From NCBI GenBank assembly GCA_039583875.1, contig CM077163.1, positions 109,501,213 to 109,565,212 of the forward strand: a stretch of 64,000 nt of DNA, read 5' to 3'. The position numbers were made by a program, and so were the translations under genes. The stretch comes from Platanthera guangdongensis (taxonomy: Eukaryota > Streptophyta > Magnoliopsida > Asparagales > Orchidaceae). A model generated the notes under the pieces. That model saw only the letters and a program-made list of their open reading frames with translations. It was not told the DNA's origin and made no database searches. Positions 23,250 through 35,001 of this stretch are shown piece by piece. How positions within the stretch are numbered: position 1 is the first letter of the stretch; every line of letters begins with the position of its first letter.

Positions 23250-26034
23250 CTAAAGCTGCACTGGTTCCTTGATGACAATGCCCTTGCCTGATTGAATCTT
23301 GGCTTGAACTGGAGCATCATTGTCATCAGTAGGCTTCTTTCCCTTAAGATCTTTCTTCTTTAACCCTTCAGCCCTTATCTTTTTTCTTTCAAAATAATGA
23401 TAAGGCTTTGGGAAATATTTGATATGGTCCTGAGCATTAGGAGGTAGCTTCCCAAGTTTAGCATTTCTTCTATACTGTACAATAACCTCTTGCCTGGCTT
23501 CATGTTTTCTCCACTCTTATTCAGAATACCATTTACCCCTCTCTAGAATATTGTCCTTTGCAGTTTTCCAAGTAGTCAGTATAATATTTCTAGAAGTTGG
23601 GCTCCACTGTTCAAAATCAGGCCTAACTCTGCCTATTCTCTGAATCTCTTCTTAGATAATTGAGCTTATTGCTCTTTCAAAACTGCCTCTGACATAGGCT
23701 TGTCTACTTTCTTAATGATTACATTATGAGCACCTTCAGGAGGGCTATACATAGATAGGACTTCATGATGTATCATGTCAAAATCTGCAGGAGGATAAAT
23801 GACCTGAGCAACTTCAGCTTGGTCTCTTCCAAAATATGCAGGATTTATACCAGATTCAGCTACATTGTCATCATCACACAAGGGTGGATATCCAAGTGTG
23901 GCTCTGATGCTATTGGAAATCACTTTAGCATGGTCAGATCCAGCTTTGACTAGTACTTTCTCCCCCTTTGTGACTTCTCTTTCAATATGATCCCTGAGAT
24001 CATGTTTCTGAAATCTGATTTGGGCATTAAGATAATTAACACCATCTTTATACGATGGCTTCAGTTAATGTAACTTTGCAGTAATATCCTTTTGAGAATC
24101 CTCAAGATCAGTCTTTACAGCATCTATTCCTTCTTGAATTGTTTATCAAATTCTGCTTTGGCTGTAGCCCTTGCTGTAGTCTGCGCAGTAGCAAGAGTTT
24201 TCATCTCAGTGACAATGGCATTATGAGAGGCAGTCAGATTATCATTCATTCTAAGCTGATTTTCCAGAACATATCCTTATTTTACAGCCATGTCATCTAC
24301 TTGTGTTTTGATCTTTTCTTGGTGTGTGGCAAGGTAAACCATTGCATTGCCCCCTTGGTGGAAACAGTCAGTCATTTCCTTCGTATTTGGATTCATCTCA
24401 AATCTTAGAGATTTTATATCTATAGCCAAGGAGAATTGGAGTTCTTTGTGAGTTTCATCTATATACTTCTCCATTGCTACTCTTTGCTCATCCAACTTAA
24501 TTTGCAAATACACTAACAATGAGCTGTAGTCAGTTGTAGGGGCAGGTTGTGGAGCCACAGTTTGTAATGTTTTCTTGTAACTCTGGCTTCTTCTCTTGAA
24601 GACCATGAGCTTCCTTTTCTTTGCTTGAACCTCAGCAGCATCTTCAGATTCTGAGGTACTAGCTATGTCAACTCTATCCTTTGGACTAGGAGGCAATTCC
24701 TTCTCAGTCCTTGGCAGCTCCTCTTCATTCCTTACAGTCTCCTCATGAGATCTCTCATGCTCCCCATCAATATGGGCTTACTCTTCCTCAAAAGCAGGTT
24801 TCTCCCCCTCAAAACTAGCATGCTACCCCTCAATATCAGGAAACAACTCTTCTAGAGTAAACTCCCGTTGAGTAGGGACTGGAGATTCTCTTATCTCAGG
24901 AGCATTATCAGCAACTGATGTATCTTCCATGACAACTTCTTGTGATTGACTATGTAACTGAGTTTGCTGATCAACATCAATTAAAGACACAGTTAATACT
25001 TCATCCTCAATATGAAAAATTGATTGATTAACTTCATGTATTATCTCAAGGATTGTTTGAGTTGTCATTTCGCTATCTAAGTGAGTTGGCTCTTCCACAT
25101 GTTGAGGCTCCCCCTGGAGTGGATCCAGGTGGATGGGGCTAGCAGATGGTTGCTCCACCTGCCTCTATGCATCTTCATCCCTTACTGGTGACCTTCCAGT
25201 ATTATCAGTTTCTTCCTCATTAGAACTGAAAACTACTTGCTCCTCTGAGCTACTGGATGATTCAGGAGCCATTATGGCTTTCTTCTTCTTCTTCTGTGGA
25301 GGTGTTTCCTTATCTAGAGTAGGCATGTCCTTATTTAACACCCTATCCCATCTTGAGATAATTCTGATATCCCTCCTCCTCATATGGTTAATTTTAGAAC
25401 CAGCAGCTTGGTTCATGACTTCTAGAATAGTTCCAGCTAAGTACATGCTCATAATTCTACCCAGATTGGGCTTCTTCAGACTTTCCTTAATCTTTTCAAA
25501 CATCACTGCTGACCAATCAGGTTTTAGCTTAAAGATAATTCTTGTCATTAAGCTGAACATGGGAGTTGATATCCTATTATGCCCACCTGGCTTGCTCAGA
25601 ATCACCTTTCCTACTACTTCTGACAAGAACTTTCCCTGCATATTCATGCCTTTCCTGTTAAAAATGGAGCCAATCTTCATGGTTGAATCTAGTCCACACC
25701 ATTGCAGTGCATCCCTAGTCTTAGATGTAGGTACAGCTTCCTCTTCTTTAGTTCTTGGTAGATGTAGAACTTTTCTAAGACTCTTCTGGGTGAGTTTTAC
25801 TTTTACTCCATGAACTGCAGACTTGATTTTGAGTCAAGTATCATCAAGGGTAGCTTCACCAAAGAATTCAAGTACTTCCTTCTTCAAAATCTTGGTTGGC
25901 TCAGAAACTAAATACTCCAACCCGTTCTCAGTAATTAGTGTTACAACATCCTTGATTTCTGGTTCTGTATGGTCAAATGCATTGCGAACTAGCTCATATC
26001 CCTCATTGACGTTCTCCTCGAGCTTAGGCGCCAT
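23250..26034 (-). pseudogene. SireB extra 3' ORF ('env-like' position), broken
   Basis: It starts MAPKLEENVNEGYELV and holds one frame with stops (about 25834, 25165, 24823) to about 24140, where a frameshift moves it to the frame of the C-terminal part, ending near 23250 (KGIVIKEPVQL). N-terminal 160 residues: a domain with VHGVKVKLTQKSLRKVLHLP and NMQGKFLSEVVGKVILSKPGGH, similar in pattern to the 'putative plant transposon protein' domain (PF20167). Then a Lys-run nuclear-signal-like segment (QKKKKKAIM), an acidic Ser/Glu linker, a coiled coil (LQIKLDEQRVAMEKYIDE onward), and a basic C-terminus. No signal peptide or membrane segment is seen. Role unknown; Sireviruses often carry an ORF here called env-like. 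Confidence 0.8.
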
Positions 26035-26070
26035 TAGGGTTTAGAGAAATCTTGAATTTAGATGAGAGAG

Positions 26071-26517
26071 ATGTCGACACAAAGTTTTGGTCTCGAAACT
26101 ATTGAGAGTGTGTCGACAAACAATGGTGAAGACCTATTTATACCTTTCTAAAACGAAGGTGAAAGGGCGCGTCATAATACTCTTAATGTGTCGACACTGT
26201 TGAAAAGTGTCGACACTTACTTCTAATATCTCGACATAAGTGTTGACTTCTATGTGTCGACACTAATATAGTCGACAGAATATATGTGTCGACAGTTAAA
26301 CATCTGCGCTCGACGATTAGTCGATACTCCACTCGACGAATTCTGTGTTAATCCTAAGTGTCGACAACATTTATGGATGTGTCGACACCTACTCTGGATG
26401 TGTCGACACTACTTCTCTGAAGTGTCGACATAGACTTTCTAGATGTGTCGACACCATTTCTCTGAAATGTCGACACCACTTCTATGTGTCGACACAGACA
26501 ACTCCTTGTGTCGACAC
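26071..26517. repeat. GTGTCGACAC sites in SireB pol-to-ORF spacer
   Basis: About fifteen full or partial palindromes plus CTCGACGAATTC-type motifs between the RNase H end (26543) and the extra ORF start (26034). It lies outside the LTRs. Confidence 0.9.
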
Positions 26518-26542
26518 TATCTTACTTAGCCAATTTTTTAAA

Positions 26543-28079
26543 CTATTCTAAGTTCAACATTCCTAATTCAATTTTAAATTTATTGAATTTAGTTTCATCA
26601 AGAGGCTTAGTAAACATATCAGCAATCTGATTATCTGTTTTAACATATTTTAGGGAAATGCCCTCTTTTTCTACATGTTCTCTAAGAAAATGTTATCTAA
26701 TTTCTATGTGCTTAGTCCTACTATGTATGACAGGATTATTTACAATAGAAATAGCACTTGTAGAATCACAAAGCAAAGGTGTTCTACTTACTTGAATACC
26801 ATAGTCTTCTAGCTGATGCTGAATCCACAATAGTTATGTACAGCAGCTTCTTGGAGCAATATATTCTGACTCAGCTTTGGAGATTGCCACACTGGTCTGC
26901 TTCTTAATACTCCAAGACAGTAGTCTTCCACCTAGAAATTTACAGGTGTCTGAAGTACTTTTTCTATCTTCCTTACAACCTGCAAAATCTGCATCTGAAT
27001 AGCTAGTTAGTAGAAAATCTCCATTCCTATGGTACCAAAGGCCTAGATTAGGGGTGCCCTTAAGATATCTCAAAATCCTTTTGACTGCAGTGAGATGAGA
27101 TTCTTTAGGGCATGCTTGGTACGTAGCACAGACACATGTAGTATACATGATATCTGGTCTACTAGCAGTCAGATATAGAAGGGGGCCAACTATCCCTTTA
27201 TACAAAGTTTCATCTACAGGTTTCCCTGCATCATCTTTGCTAAGAGATACACTTGACCCCATAGGAGTTCTCATGGTAGTGGATGATTCCATACCATACT
27301 TCTTTATTAACTCCAGGGTGAACTTAGACCGAGTTATGGACAGGCCATCTTCAGTAGGTCTTACTTGGAGACCCAAGAAGAACTTAAGTTCCCCCATACT
27401 GCTCATTTCAAATTTTCCTTGCATAAGTTTTGCAAACTTTCTGCAAAGATTAGTTTCAGTAGACCCAAATATTATGTCATCAACATATATTTAGACTACG
27501 ATAATCTTTCCTTTAGATTCACTAAGGAATAGTCTTGTCTATTTTCCCCCTTGAGAATTTGTTCTCAATGAGGAAACTAGACAGGGTTTCATACCAAGCC
27601 CTTAGGGCTTGTTTCAAGCCATATAATGCTTTCCTAAGTCTATAAACATAATCAGGTTTGAGAGGATCAATAAAACCTGAGGGTTGCTCTGCATAGACTT
27701 CTTCCTTTAGATTTCCATTCAGGAAAGCTGACTTTACATCCATTTGAAATACCTTGAAACCTTGATATATTGCATAAGCAAGGAATATCCTGATTGCTTC
27801 CAATCTTGCTACTGGGGCAAATGTTTGATCAAAATCAATACCTTCTTCCTGCCTATAACCTTTTGCAATAAGTCTTGCTTTATTCTTCACAATGACTCCA
27901 TTCTCATCCAACTTGTTCCTAAAGATCCACTTTCTTTCAATTATGTTGTGGTCTTTTGGTTTAGGAACTAGCTTCCAGACCTTGCATCCTTTGAACTGAT
28001 TCAGCTCCTCTTGCATGGCATCAATCAAATGTGGGTCTAGAACTGCTTCTTCAAATTTCTTTGGATCCACTTGTGATAG
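26543..28079 (-). pseudogene. SireB reverse transcriptase and RNase H
   Basis: The 3' half of copia pol, directly continuing the integrase region on the far side of SireA. It reads [49 protein letters not shown] and [12 protein letters not shown] (catalytic Asp present), then the YVDDIIFGS active site near 27470-27490. RNase H shows YSDADFAG and ESEYIA, and ends at about 26543. Stops interrupt it near 27522 and 26834, and at least one frame disturbance lies between them. Both catalytic motifs survive, so the inactivating lesions are nonsense changes, the integrase defect and the SireA insertion. Confidence 0.88.
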
Positions 28080-28084
28080 GAAAC
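28080..28084. repeat. SireA target-site duplication, left copy (GAAAC)
   Basis: GAAAC lies immediately left of the SireA edge and again at 40942-40946 right of the other edge. Removing SireA and one copy makes the SireB pol sequence contiguous. Confidence 0.96.
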
Positions 28085-30061
28085 TGAAAGAAATTGTACC
28101 TAATCACGTAGAGGGGGGGGGGGGAGGGGGTGAATAAGTGACTTTAATCTTTTTAAATTTTTAGGCAGACTTAATCACAGCAGGGTGAATTAATCACAAC
28201 ATTCACAGATCTTTGCACAACATTCACAGAATCAGTCACACACACAGAGTACACATAGTTTTATAGTGGTTCCCCAAGGTCTGGGTACATCCACTTTCCC
28301 CCTTCGCCTATCTAGTAGTGTACTAGATTCTGCCAAACTCCTCCACTATTCCTCAGATCCTCAGATCTTACACTCAGAACCCCAACTAGGTTCCTACAGC
28401 TCAGAGTGATCCCACTCCTATAACTCAGGCTCAACAGCCCTACCACTCAGTCTTCATAAAGACCTACACTCAGCCACAAGGACTACACTCAGAGAAATGA
28501 ATCTCCTACACTCAGGCACACAGGCCCTACCACTCAGCCTTTATAATTTCAGGATTACAACTCAGATCCCTAAGGATCCTACAAGAAATTAAGAAGACAA
28601 TGTATATAACCTCAACTCAGAATAAGAGAGAAGAGTTGACGGGTTTCTTGATGAGTTATTGGAAGAACTCTGCTGAGATCAACCTCCCTTGGCTTCCTTC
28701 AAAGCTTCTTGAATGTAGAAAATAGTAGGGTTGATTCTCTATGCAGCTGATCTTCAATCACTGCAACTTAAGATTCAGATATCAATCTGAAACCTTCTTC
28801 ACAGCCTGGTTCAACAGCTGTCTTCTTGGAAGGAGCTCTCTCTCTCCAACTTCTTAGATCTTCACTTGAAGGTCTTCTTCTAGTTGTGTTGTACTTCAAT
28901 GATTTCTTGATCACCTCTTATTGTTAATCATCTTCTTCTGTTGACAGAGTAAGCCTTTATATAGGCTTTCTTCATGGTGACCGGCTGATCCGGTCCCTAA
29001 CAGCTTTCTGACATCTCTGACAGTTGCAGTAGACCGGCTAGAATGGCAGCTATCATGTCATTCAGTCACTTCTTAAATTTTCTGTAACTGTCTGAAAGTC
29101 TCGAGACAGTCTGTCTTTAAGTGTCGACACTGATAGACTAAGTGTCTACACAAGTAGACTAAGTGTCGACACTAGCCTTCATGGTGTCGACACAACTCCT
29201 TGTGTTGTAGAATTTACTTCTCGACACAGCTTATTCAACATGTGTCGACACTGATATTGTGTGTCGACACAAGTCCTTGATCTTCAGTACTTTGTTAATT
29301 TCTTATAAATGTCGACACAACTCCTTTGTGTAGACACATCTTCTTGTGTTGAACTTGTTAAGTGTCGACACATCTTCTTTGTATCGACACATGCCTTCTG
29401 TGTTGAACATTTTGCTGAGTGTCGACACATCTCCTTTGTGTCGACACTTGTACTTAGATTTTATTGCAATTTGCTGAGTGTCGACACAGCCTCCTAGTGT
29501 CGACACTTTCTTCATGTGTTGAGACTTTTACTGTGTGTCGACACATTCTTCATTATGTCGACACATTCTTCTTGTGTTGAGACTTTGGCTGAGTGTCGAC
29601 ACATCTCCTTTGTGTCGACACTTGTACTTAAACTTTGTTGAAGTTTTGCTGAGTGTCGACACAGCCTCCAAGTGTCGACACTTTTGATGTCGACAAAGTT
29701 CTGCTGGGTGTTGACACTGCTTCTAAGTGTCGACACAGATTCTCTGGACATTTCTTCATTGTGTGTCGACACAGCATGTATGTGTCGACACTTTCCTTCT
29801 GGTGTCGACTCTGCATCCCTGGTGTCGACACAATTACTCCAAGTGTCGACACTGCTTCTCTGGGTGTCGACACAAGTCTTCTTAAGTGTCGACACTTTTC
29901 TTCTGGGTGTCGACACATGGACTTAGAATCTTTTAAGCTTTCCCTGCAATTACTTAACCTACACAAGATAACTCAAAATACATCAAATACATCTTGATGT
30001 ATATCATTGAGTAGGGTGAGGCTTCTTCAAATTAGGTACATTTATTCCAATGTACCCAACA
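28085..30061 (-). mobile_element. SireA 3' LTR
   Basis: 1977 bases, TGAAAGAAATTG...TGTACCCAACA on the + strand. Compared with the 5' LTR it shows scattered single-base differences (two in about 80 bases sampled near 29950), so insertion is not very recent. The G-tract here is G12-A-G5 (28113-28130) against ten G in the other LTR. TATA box at about 28957-28963; palindrome array 29121-29916. Confidence 0.95.
29121..29916. repeat. GTGTCGACAC palindrome array, SireA 3' LTR U3
   Basis: Same array as 40001-40796, about 30 sites. It produces long spurious open frames on both strands (for example 29512-29916 and 29653-29997). Confidence 0.96.
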
Positions 30062-30076
30062 ATCTCCCCTATTTGG
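30062..30076 (-). other. SireA polypurine tract
   Basis: The minus strand reads CCAAATAGGGGAGAT next to TTGTTGGGTACATT of the 3' LTR. Confidence 0.85.
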
Positions 30077-30335
30077 AGAAGTTATAACCCTTAGTCAATG
30101 ATATACACCATACATAACAAATTCACAGTATGATGTAAAACAGGATTATATAACAGAGTAAGTACATAAACATGTATAAGCAAAACATGCATACTCAAAT
30201 TTCACAGAACATTAATGTAATAGATTTAACATATATCACATTGTTCTTTCAAAATCCAACATTTACATTAATCAAAAGTTTACATTGAGTTTACTACAAA
30301 TGATTACAACTTGTAAACTTAAGTAAATGTCTATC

Positions 30336-33179
30336 CTATTGCTGCTCAGGCTCCTTGATCACAATGCCCTTTCCTGATTGTATCTTTGCTTAGACAAGAG
30401 CTTCAGTATCTTCATCAGCAGCAGGCTTCTTTCCTTTAAGATCCTTCTTTTTCAAATCTTCAGCTTTGATCTTCTGCCTTTCAAAGTAATGATAAGGCTT
30501 AGGAAAGTACTTGCTAGGCTCTTGTGCATTAGGATGTAGCTTTCCCATCTTAGCCTTTCTTCTATACTGCATAATGGCCTCTTGCCTTGCCTCATGCTTC
30601 CTCCACTCCAGTTCAGAATACCACTTGTTTCTATCCTGGATATTGTCTTTGGCAGCCTTCCATCCAGTCAAGATAATATTCCTGGAAGTGGGGCTCCACT
30701 GTTCAAAATCAGGCCTAAGTTCAGCTTGCTCTCTGAATCTCTTCTTAGACAATTGAGTCTCTTGTTCTTTTAGCAAAGCTTCTTGTTCTTTCATAATTGC
30801 CTCTGGCACTGGCTGAACTACTTTCTCAAGGATGACATTCTGATTTCCTTCAGGAGGACTATACATTGATTGTATGTCTTGATGTATCATATCAAAGTCT
30901 GGTGGAGGATATATTACTTGAGCTACTTCAGCTGGCTCCCCTCCAAGATATGCATGATTAATTCCAGACTCTGCAACATTATCATCATCACATAATGGAG
31001 GATATCCAAGGGTGGCTCTGATGGAATTTGAAATCCACTTTGCATGATCTGAGCCTGCTTTGACTAACACTCTCGCCCCCTTTATGACTTCTCTTTCAAT
31101 GTTATCCCTCAGATCATCTTTCTGAAATCTAATTTGTGCATTCAAATAATTTACTCCATCCTTATAGAAAGGTTTCAACCTTTTTAGCTTTTCAGTTATT
31201 AACTTTTGGGAATCCTGAAGTGCAGAAGTAACAGCAGTTAAGCTCTCTTGCAATGCCTTGTCAAATTCTTCTTTGGCAGTGGACATGGCTGTAGTCTGAC
31301 CAGTAGCTATATTCTTCATTTCTGTTACTATTGCATTGTGTGAAGCAGTGAGTTTGTCATTCATTCTCAGCTGGTTCTCCAGGACATAGCCTTGCTTCAC
31401 TGTAATTTCATCCACTTGAGCTTTGATCTTCTCCTGATGAGTTACTAGATAGACTACTGCATTTCCTCCCTTATGAAAGCAGTCAGTCATCTCTTTCTTA
31501 TTCAGATTCATTTCAAATCTGATAGACTTAATATCTTGTGCAAGATCAAATTATAAGGACTTATGCCCCTCATCAACATACTTTTCCAGAGCTTGCCTTT
31601 GCTCATCAAGCTTAATTTGTAAAGCCACCATCAATGAACTGTAATCTGTAGATGGGGTTGGCTGTGGTGCAGGCTGTGGTGCTATTGTTTGTAAAGCTTT
31701 CTTATATGTCTGGCTTCTCCTCTTGAAAACTTGAAATTTTCTCTTCTTGGCTCTTGCAGCCTCTTCATCTTCTGATGCAGATGTGCTTGCAATATCTATC
31801 CTATCCTTAGGACTTGGAGGTAACTCCTTCTCAGTCCTTGGTGGTTGCTCAGCTTCCTTTTGCTTCTCAGTCTCTTTGCCTGCAGTTTCCTCTATATTAT
31901 CCACTTGCTCCCCCTCAACATGGGCTTTCTCCCCCTTAGCAACAACACTTTCTTTCTCAAAGTCAGTTTGTAGAAGATCTGAGAATAGCTCTTCTAGGGT
32001 AAATTCTTGTTGAGGATGAGGTGGAGAAACTCTTATCTCATCATCAACTTGATCAGCAACAGATGTGTCCTTCATGACAACATCTTGGGGTTGACTAGGA
32101 ATCTGAGGTTACTGATTAACATCAGACAATCTGTCAGTCATATCTTCATTTTAAATAGAGAAATATAATTGGTTGATTTCAGTTATTACCTCAAGTATTG
32201 TGTGGGTAGCTTGTTCACTCTCTAGTGGAGTTGGCTCATCCACCAGTAGAGGCTCCCCCTGGATGGAATCCTGGTCTATTGGGCTTGCTGTGGGTAGCTC
32301 CCCCTGCCTCTCAGCATCTTCTTGTCTTGCTGGAGATTGTCCAGCATTTCCAGGTTCTTCTTCGTCTGGATTGAACACTACATGTTCTTCAGAGCTGCTT
32401 GATGATTCTTGAGCCACAGGGGCTGTCTTTTTCTTCTTCTTCAGGGGTATTTCATTCTCAGGAGTTGGCATTTCCTTGGTCAAGACTCTATCCCACCTAG
32501 AGAAGATTCTCATATACATCTTCCTCATGTGGTTGATCTTAGATCCAGCTTCTTGACTCATTACCTCTGGTATACTACCAGCTAGGTATAGACTTATTAT
32601 TCTACCCAAATTGGGCTTCTTCAAACTCTCTTTTATCTTCTCAAACACTACTGCAGACCAATCAGTTTCTAGTTTGAAGATAATTCTTGTCATTAGACTG
32701 AACATATAAGCAGATATTCTATCATGTCCTCCAGGTTAGCTCAAGATAGCCTTGCCAACAATTTCAGATAAAAATTTGCCTTGCATGTTCATTCCCTTCC
32801 TATTGAAAACAGATCCTATTTTCAGATTTGAGTCCAAACCACACCATGTTAATGCTTCTCTAGTCTTAGTAGCAGAAACATCTTCTTCTTCCTTTGCCCT
32901 AGGTAGTTGAAGTACCTTTCTTAGACTCTTAGGAGAGACCTTCACCTTTTCCCCATGAACTCTTGACTTAATTTGGAGTCCTGATTCATCTAGGGTTGCT
33001 GTATTCAGAAATTCCAGGACTTTTTTCTTCCAGATCTTGCTTGGTTCTGAAACAAGAAATTCTAATCCAGTCTCTGCGATTAGGGTTATCACGCCTTTGA
33101 TATCGGGTTCCGCGTCATCAAATGCGTGGCGCACGAGTTCATATCCTTCATTCACATTCTCTTCTAGCTTGGGCGCCAT
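30336..33179 (-). pseudogene. SireA extra 3' ORF ('env-like' position), nearly full length with stops
   Basis: A single frame of 947 codons from MAPKLEENVNEGYELV to a final stop at 30336, interrupted by stops at about 32736, 32151, 32110, 31551 and 30390. Residues 1-160: domain with VHGEKVKVSPKSLRKVLQLP and KFLSEIVGKAIL (PF20167-like pattern). About 240-260: PLKKKKKTAP, a likely nuclear signal, followed by an acidic SSSSSEE segment. About 450-480: KKRKFQVFKRRSQ, again basic. About 500-700: long coiled coil (IKLDEQRQALEKYVDE through KLITEKLKRLK). About 700-945: charged tail with SPTSRNIILTGWKAAKDN and AMQYRRK-like segments, ending in Lys-rich sequence. No signal peptide or transmembrane helix is visible. 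It is conserved with SireB and, weakly, SireE. Function unknown. Confidence 0.85.
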
Positions 33180-33213
33180 TAGGGTTCGAAGAAATTTGAA
33201 TTAGAGAAGAGAG

Positions 33214-33661
33214 ATGTCGACACACAAGTTTGGTCTTGAAACTTTGGTGTGCGTGTCGACAGACAATGACAAAAACCTATTTATACCTTTCTAGAATCGA
33301 AGATGAAAGGGCGCGTCAAAATACTTAAATTGTGTCGACACTGTTGAAAAGTGTCGACACTCACTTATAATGTCTCGACAACTATGTGTCTACACAAGTA
33401 TAGTCGACAGAATATATGTGTCGACACTTGTTTATGTGTCGACACCGCTTAGCTCGACACTTAGTCGAGACTTTACCAGACTAATGTTGAGTAAATACTA
33501 AGTGTCGACACCACCTTGGATGTGTTGACACCTACTATTTATGTGTGGACACTAATTCTCTTAAGTGTCGACACAGACTGTCTAGATGTGTCGACACCAT
33601 TTCTCTGAAATGTCGAAACCACTTTTCTGTGTCGACACAGACAACTCTGTTTGTCGACACC
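33214..33661. repeat. GTGTCGACAC sites in SireA pol-to-ORF spacer
   Basis: About fifteen full or near palindromes between the extra ORF start and the end of RNase H, matching the SireB spacer (26071-26517) in position and organisation. Confidence 0.92.
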
Positions 33662-33668
33662 ATTTTAT

Positions 33669-35001
33669 TTAGCCAATTTTGAAAACTAATTCTAAGTTTA
33701 TCACACCTAATTCAATTTTGAACCTATTGAATTTGGTTTCATCTAAGGGCTTAGTATATATGTCAGCTAGTTGATTATCTGTATTTATATATTCTAGTGA
33801 AATATCTCCTTTTTCCACAAGTTCCTTAGAAAATGGTATTTTATTTCTATGTACTTAGTCCTACTATGGGAGACAGGATTGTTTATAATAGAAATAGCAC
33901 TAGTAGAATCACAAAATAGAGGTGTTCTACTTACTTGAATACCATAGTCTTATAGCTGATGTTGAATCCATAGCAGTTGAGCACAGCAACTTCCTACAGC
34001 AACATACTCTGATTCTGCTGTGGAGATAGCCACACTTGTTTGCTTCTTGCTACTCCATGATATCAGTCTTCCACCTAGGAATTGACAGGTACCTGTTGAA
34101 CTTTTCCTATCTTCCTTGCAGCCTGCAAAATCTGCATCTGAATAACCTGTCAGTTCAAAGTCTCCATTCCTAGGGTACCAAAGGCCTAGATAAGGAGTGC
34201 CCTTAAGATATCTCAGTATTCTTTTGACTGCTGTCAAATGAGATTCTTTAGGGCAATCTTGGTACCTAGCACAGACACATGTAGCATACATGATATCTGG
34301 TCTACTTGTAGTCAAATACAATAGGGAGCCAACTATCCCTCTATATAAAGTCTCATCTACAGGTTTCCCTGTATCATCTTTGCTAAGAGACATACTTGAC
34401 CCCATAGGAGTTTTCATGGTACTGGATGATTCCATACCATACTTCCTTATCAATTCTAGAGTGAACTTAGACTGGCATATGGATAAACCATTCTCAGCCT
34501 GTCTAACTTGGAGACCCAAGAAGAACTTAAGTTCCCCCATATTGCTCATTTCAAATTGTCCTTGCATTAGTTTTGCAAACTTTTTGCAAAGACAACTTTC
34601 AGTAGACCCAAATATGATGTCATCTACATATATTTGGACTAGTATGATCTTGCCTCTAGATTCCCTAAGAAATAGAGTCTTGTCTATTTCCCCCTTGTGA
34701 ATTTATTCTCAATGAGGAAACTAGACAGGGTTTCATACCAAGCCCTAGGGGCTTGTTTTAACCCATACAAAGCCTTCCTAAGTCTATAGACATAATTAGG
34801 TCTAGTAGAATCAACAAAACCTGATGGCTGTTCCACATAGACTTCTTCCTTCAGATTGCCATTCACAAAGGCTGACTTTACATAAATTTTGTATACTTTA
34901 AACCCTTGATAGGTTGCATAGGCCAAGAACATCCTTATTGGCTCCAGTCTGGCTACTGGAGCAAAGGTTTGATCAAAGTCAATACCTTCTTCCTGCCTAT
35001 A
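33669..35001 (-). pseudogene. SireA reverse transcriptase and RNase H
   Basis: Continues the pol frame after a stop at about 35000 (TGA where GGA is expected in a KGYRQEEG motif). Reads [15 protein letters not shown], then [12 protein letters not shown] where [10 protein letters not shown] is normal: the first catalytic Asp of RT is Tyr here. Next come [19 protein letters not shown] and, after a broken stretch near 34640-34690, the YVDDIIFGS site. A long open part (34567-33950) holds GELKFFLGLQV, RPDIMYATCVCARYQ, RNase H YSDADFAG and ESEYVAVGSC. The end is near 33670. The Asp-to-Tyr change alone should kill polymerase activity. Confidence 0.88.

Noticed and set aside
25133..25813. 226-codon + strand open frame
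   Set aside because: Antisense shadow of the SireB extra ORF, which aligns with SireA and SireE on the minus strand.
29512..29997. Long open frames on both strands over the palindrome arrays (also 22238-22756, 26345-26551, 40039-40877, 45712-46384), rich in Ser-Thr-Val-Asp-Thr or Cys-Arg-His
   Set aside because: They are translations of GTGTCGACAC repeats; the palindrome opens the same frames on both strands. No independent coding signal.
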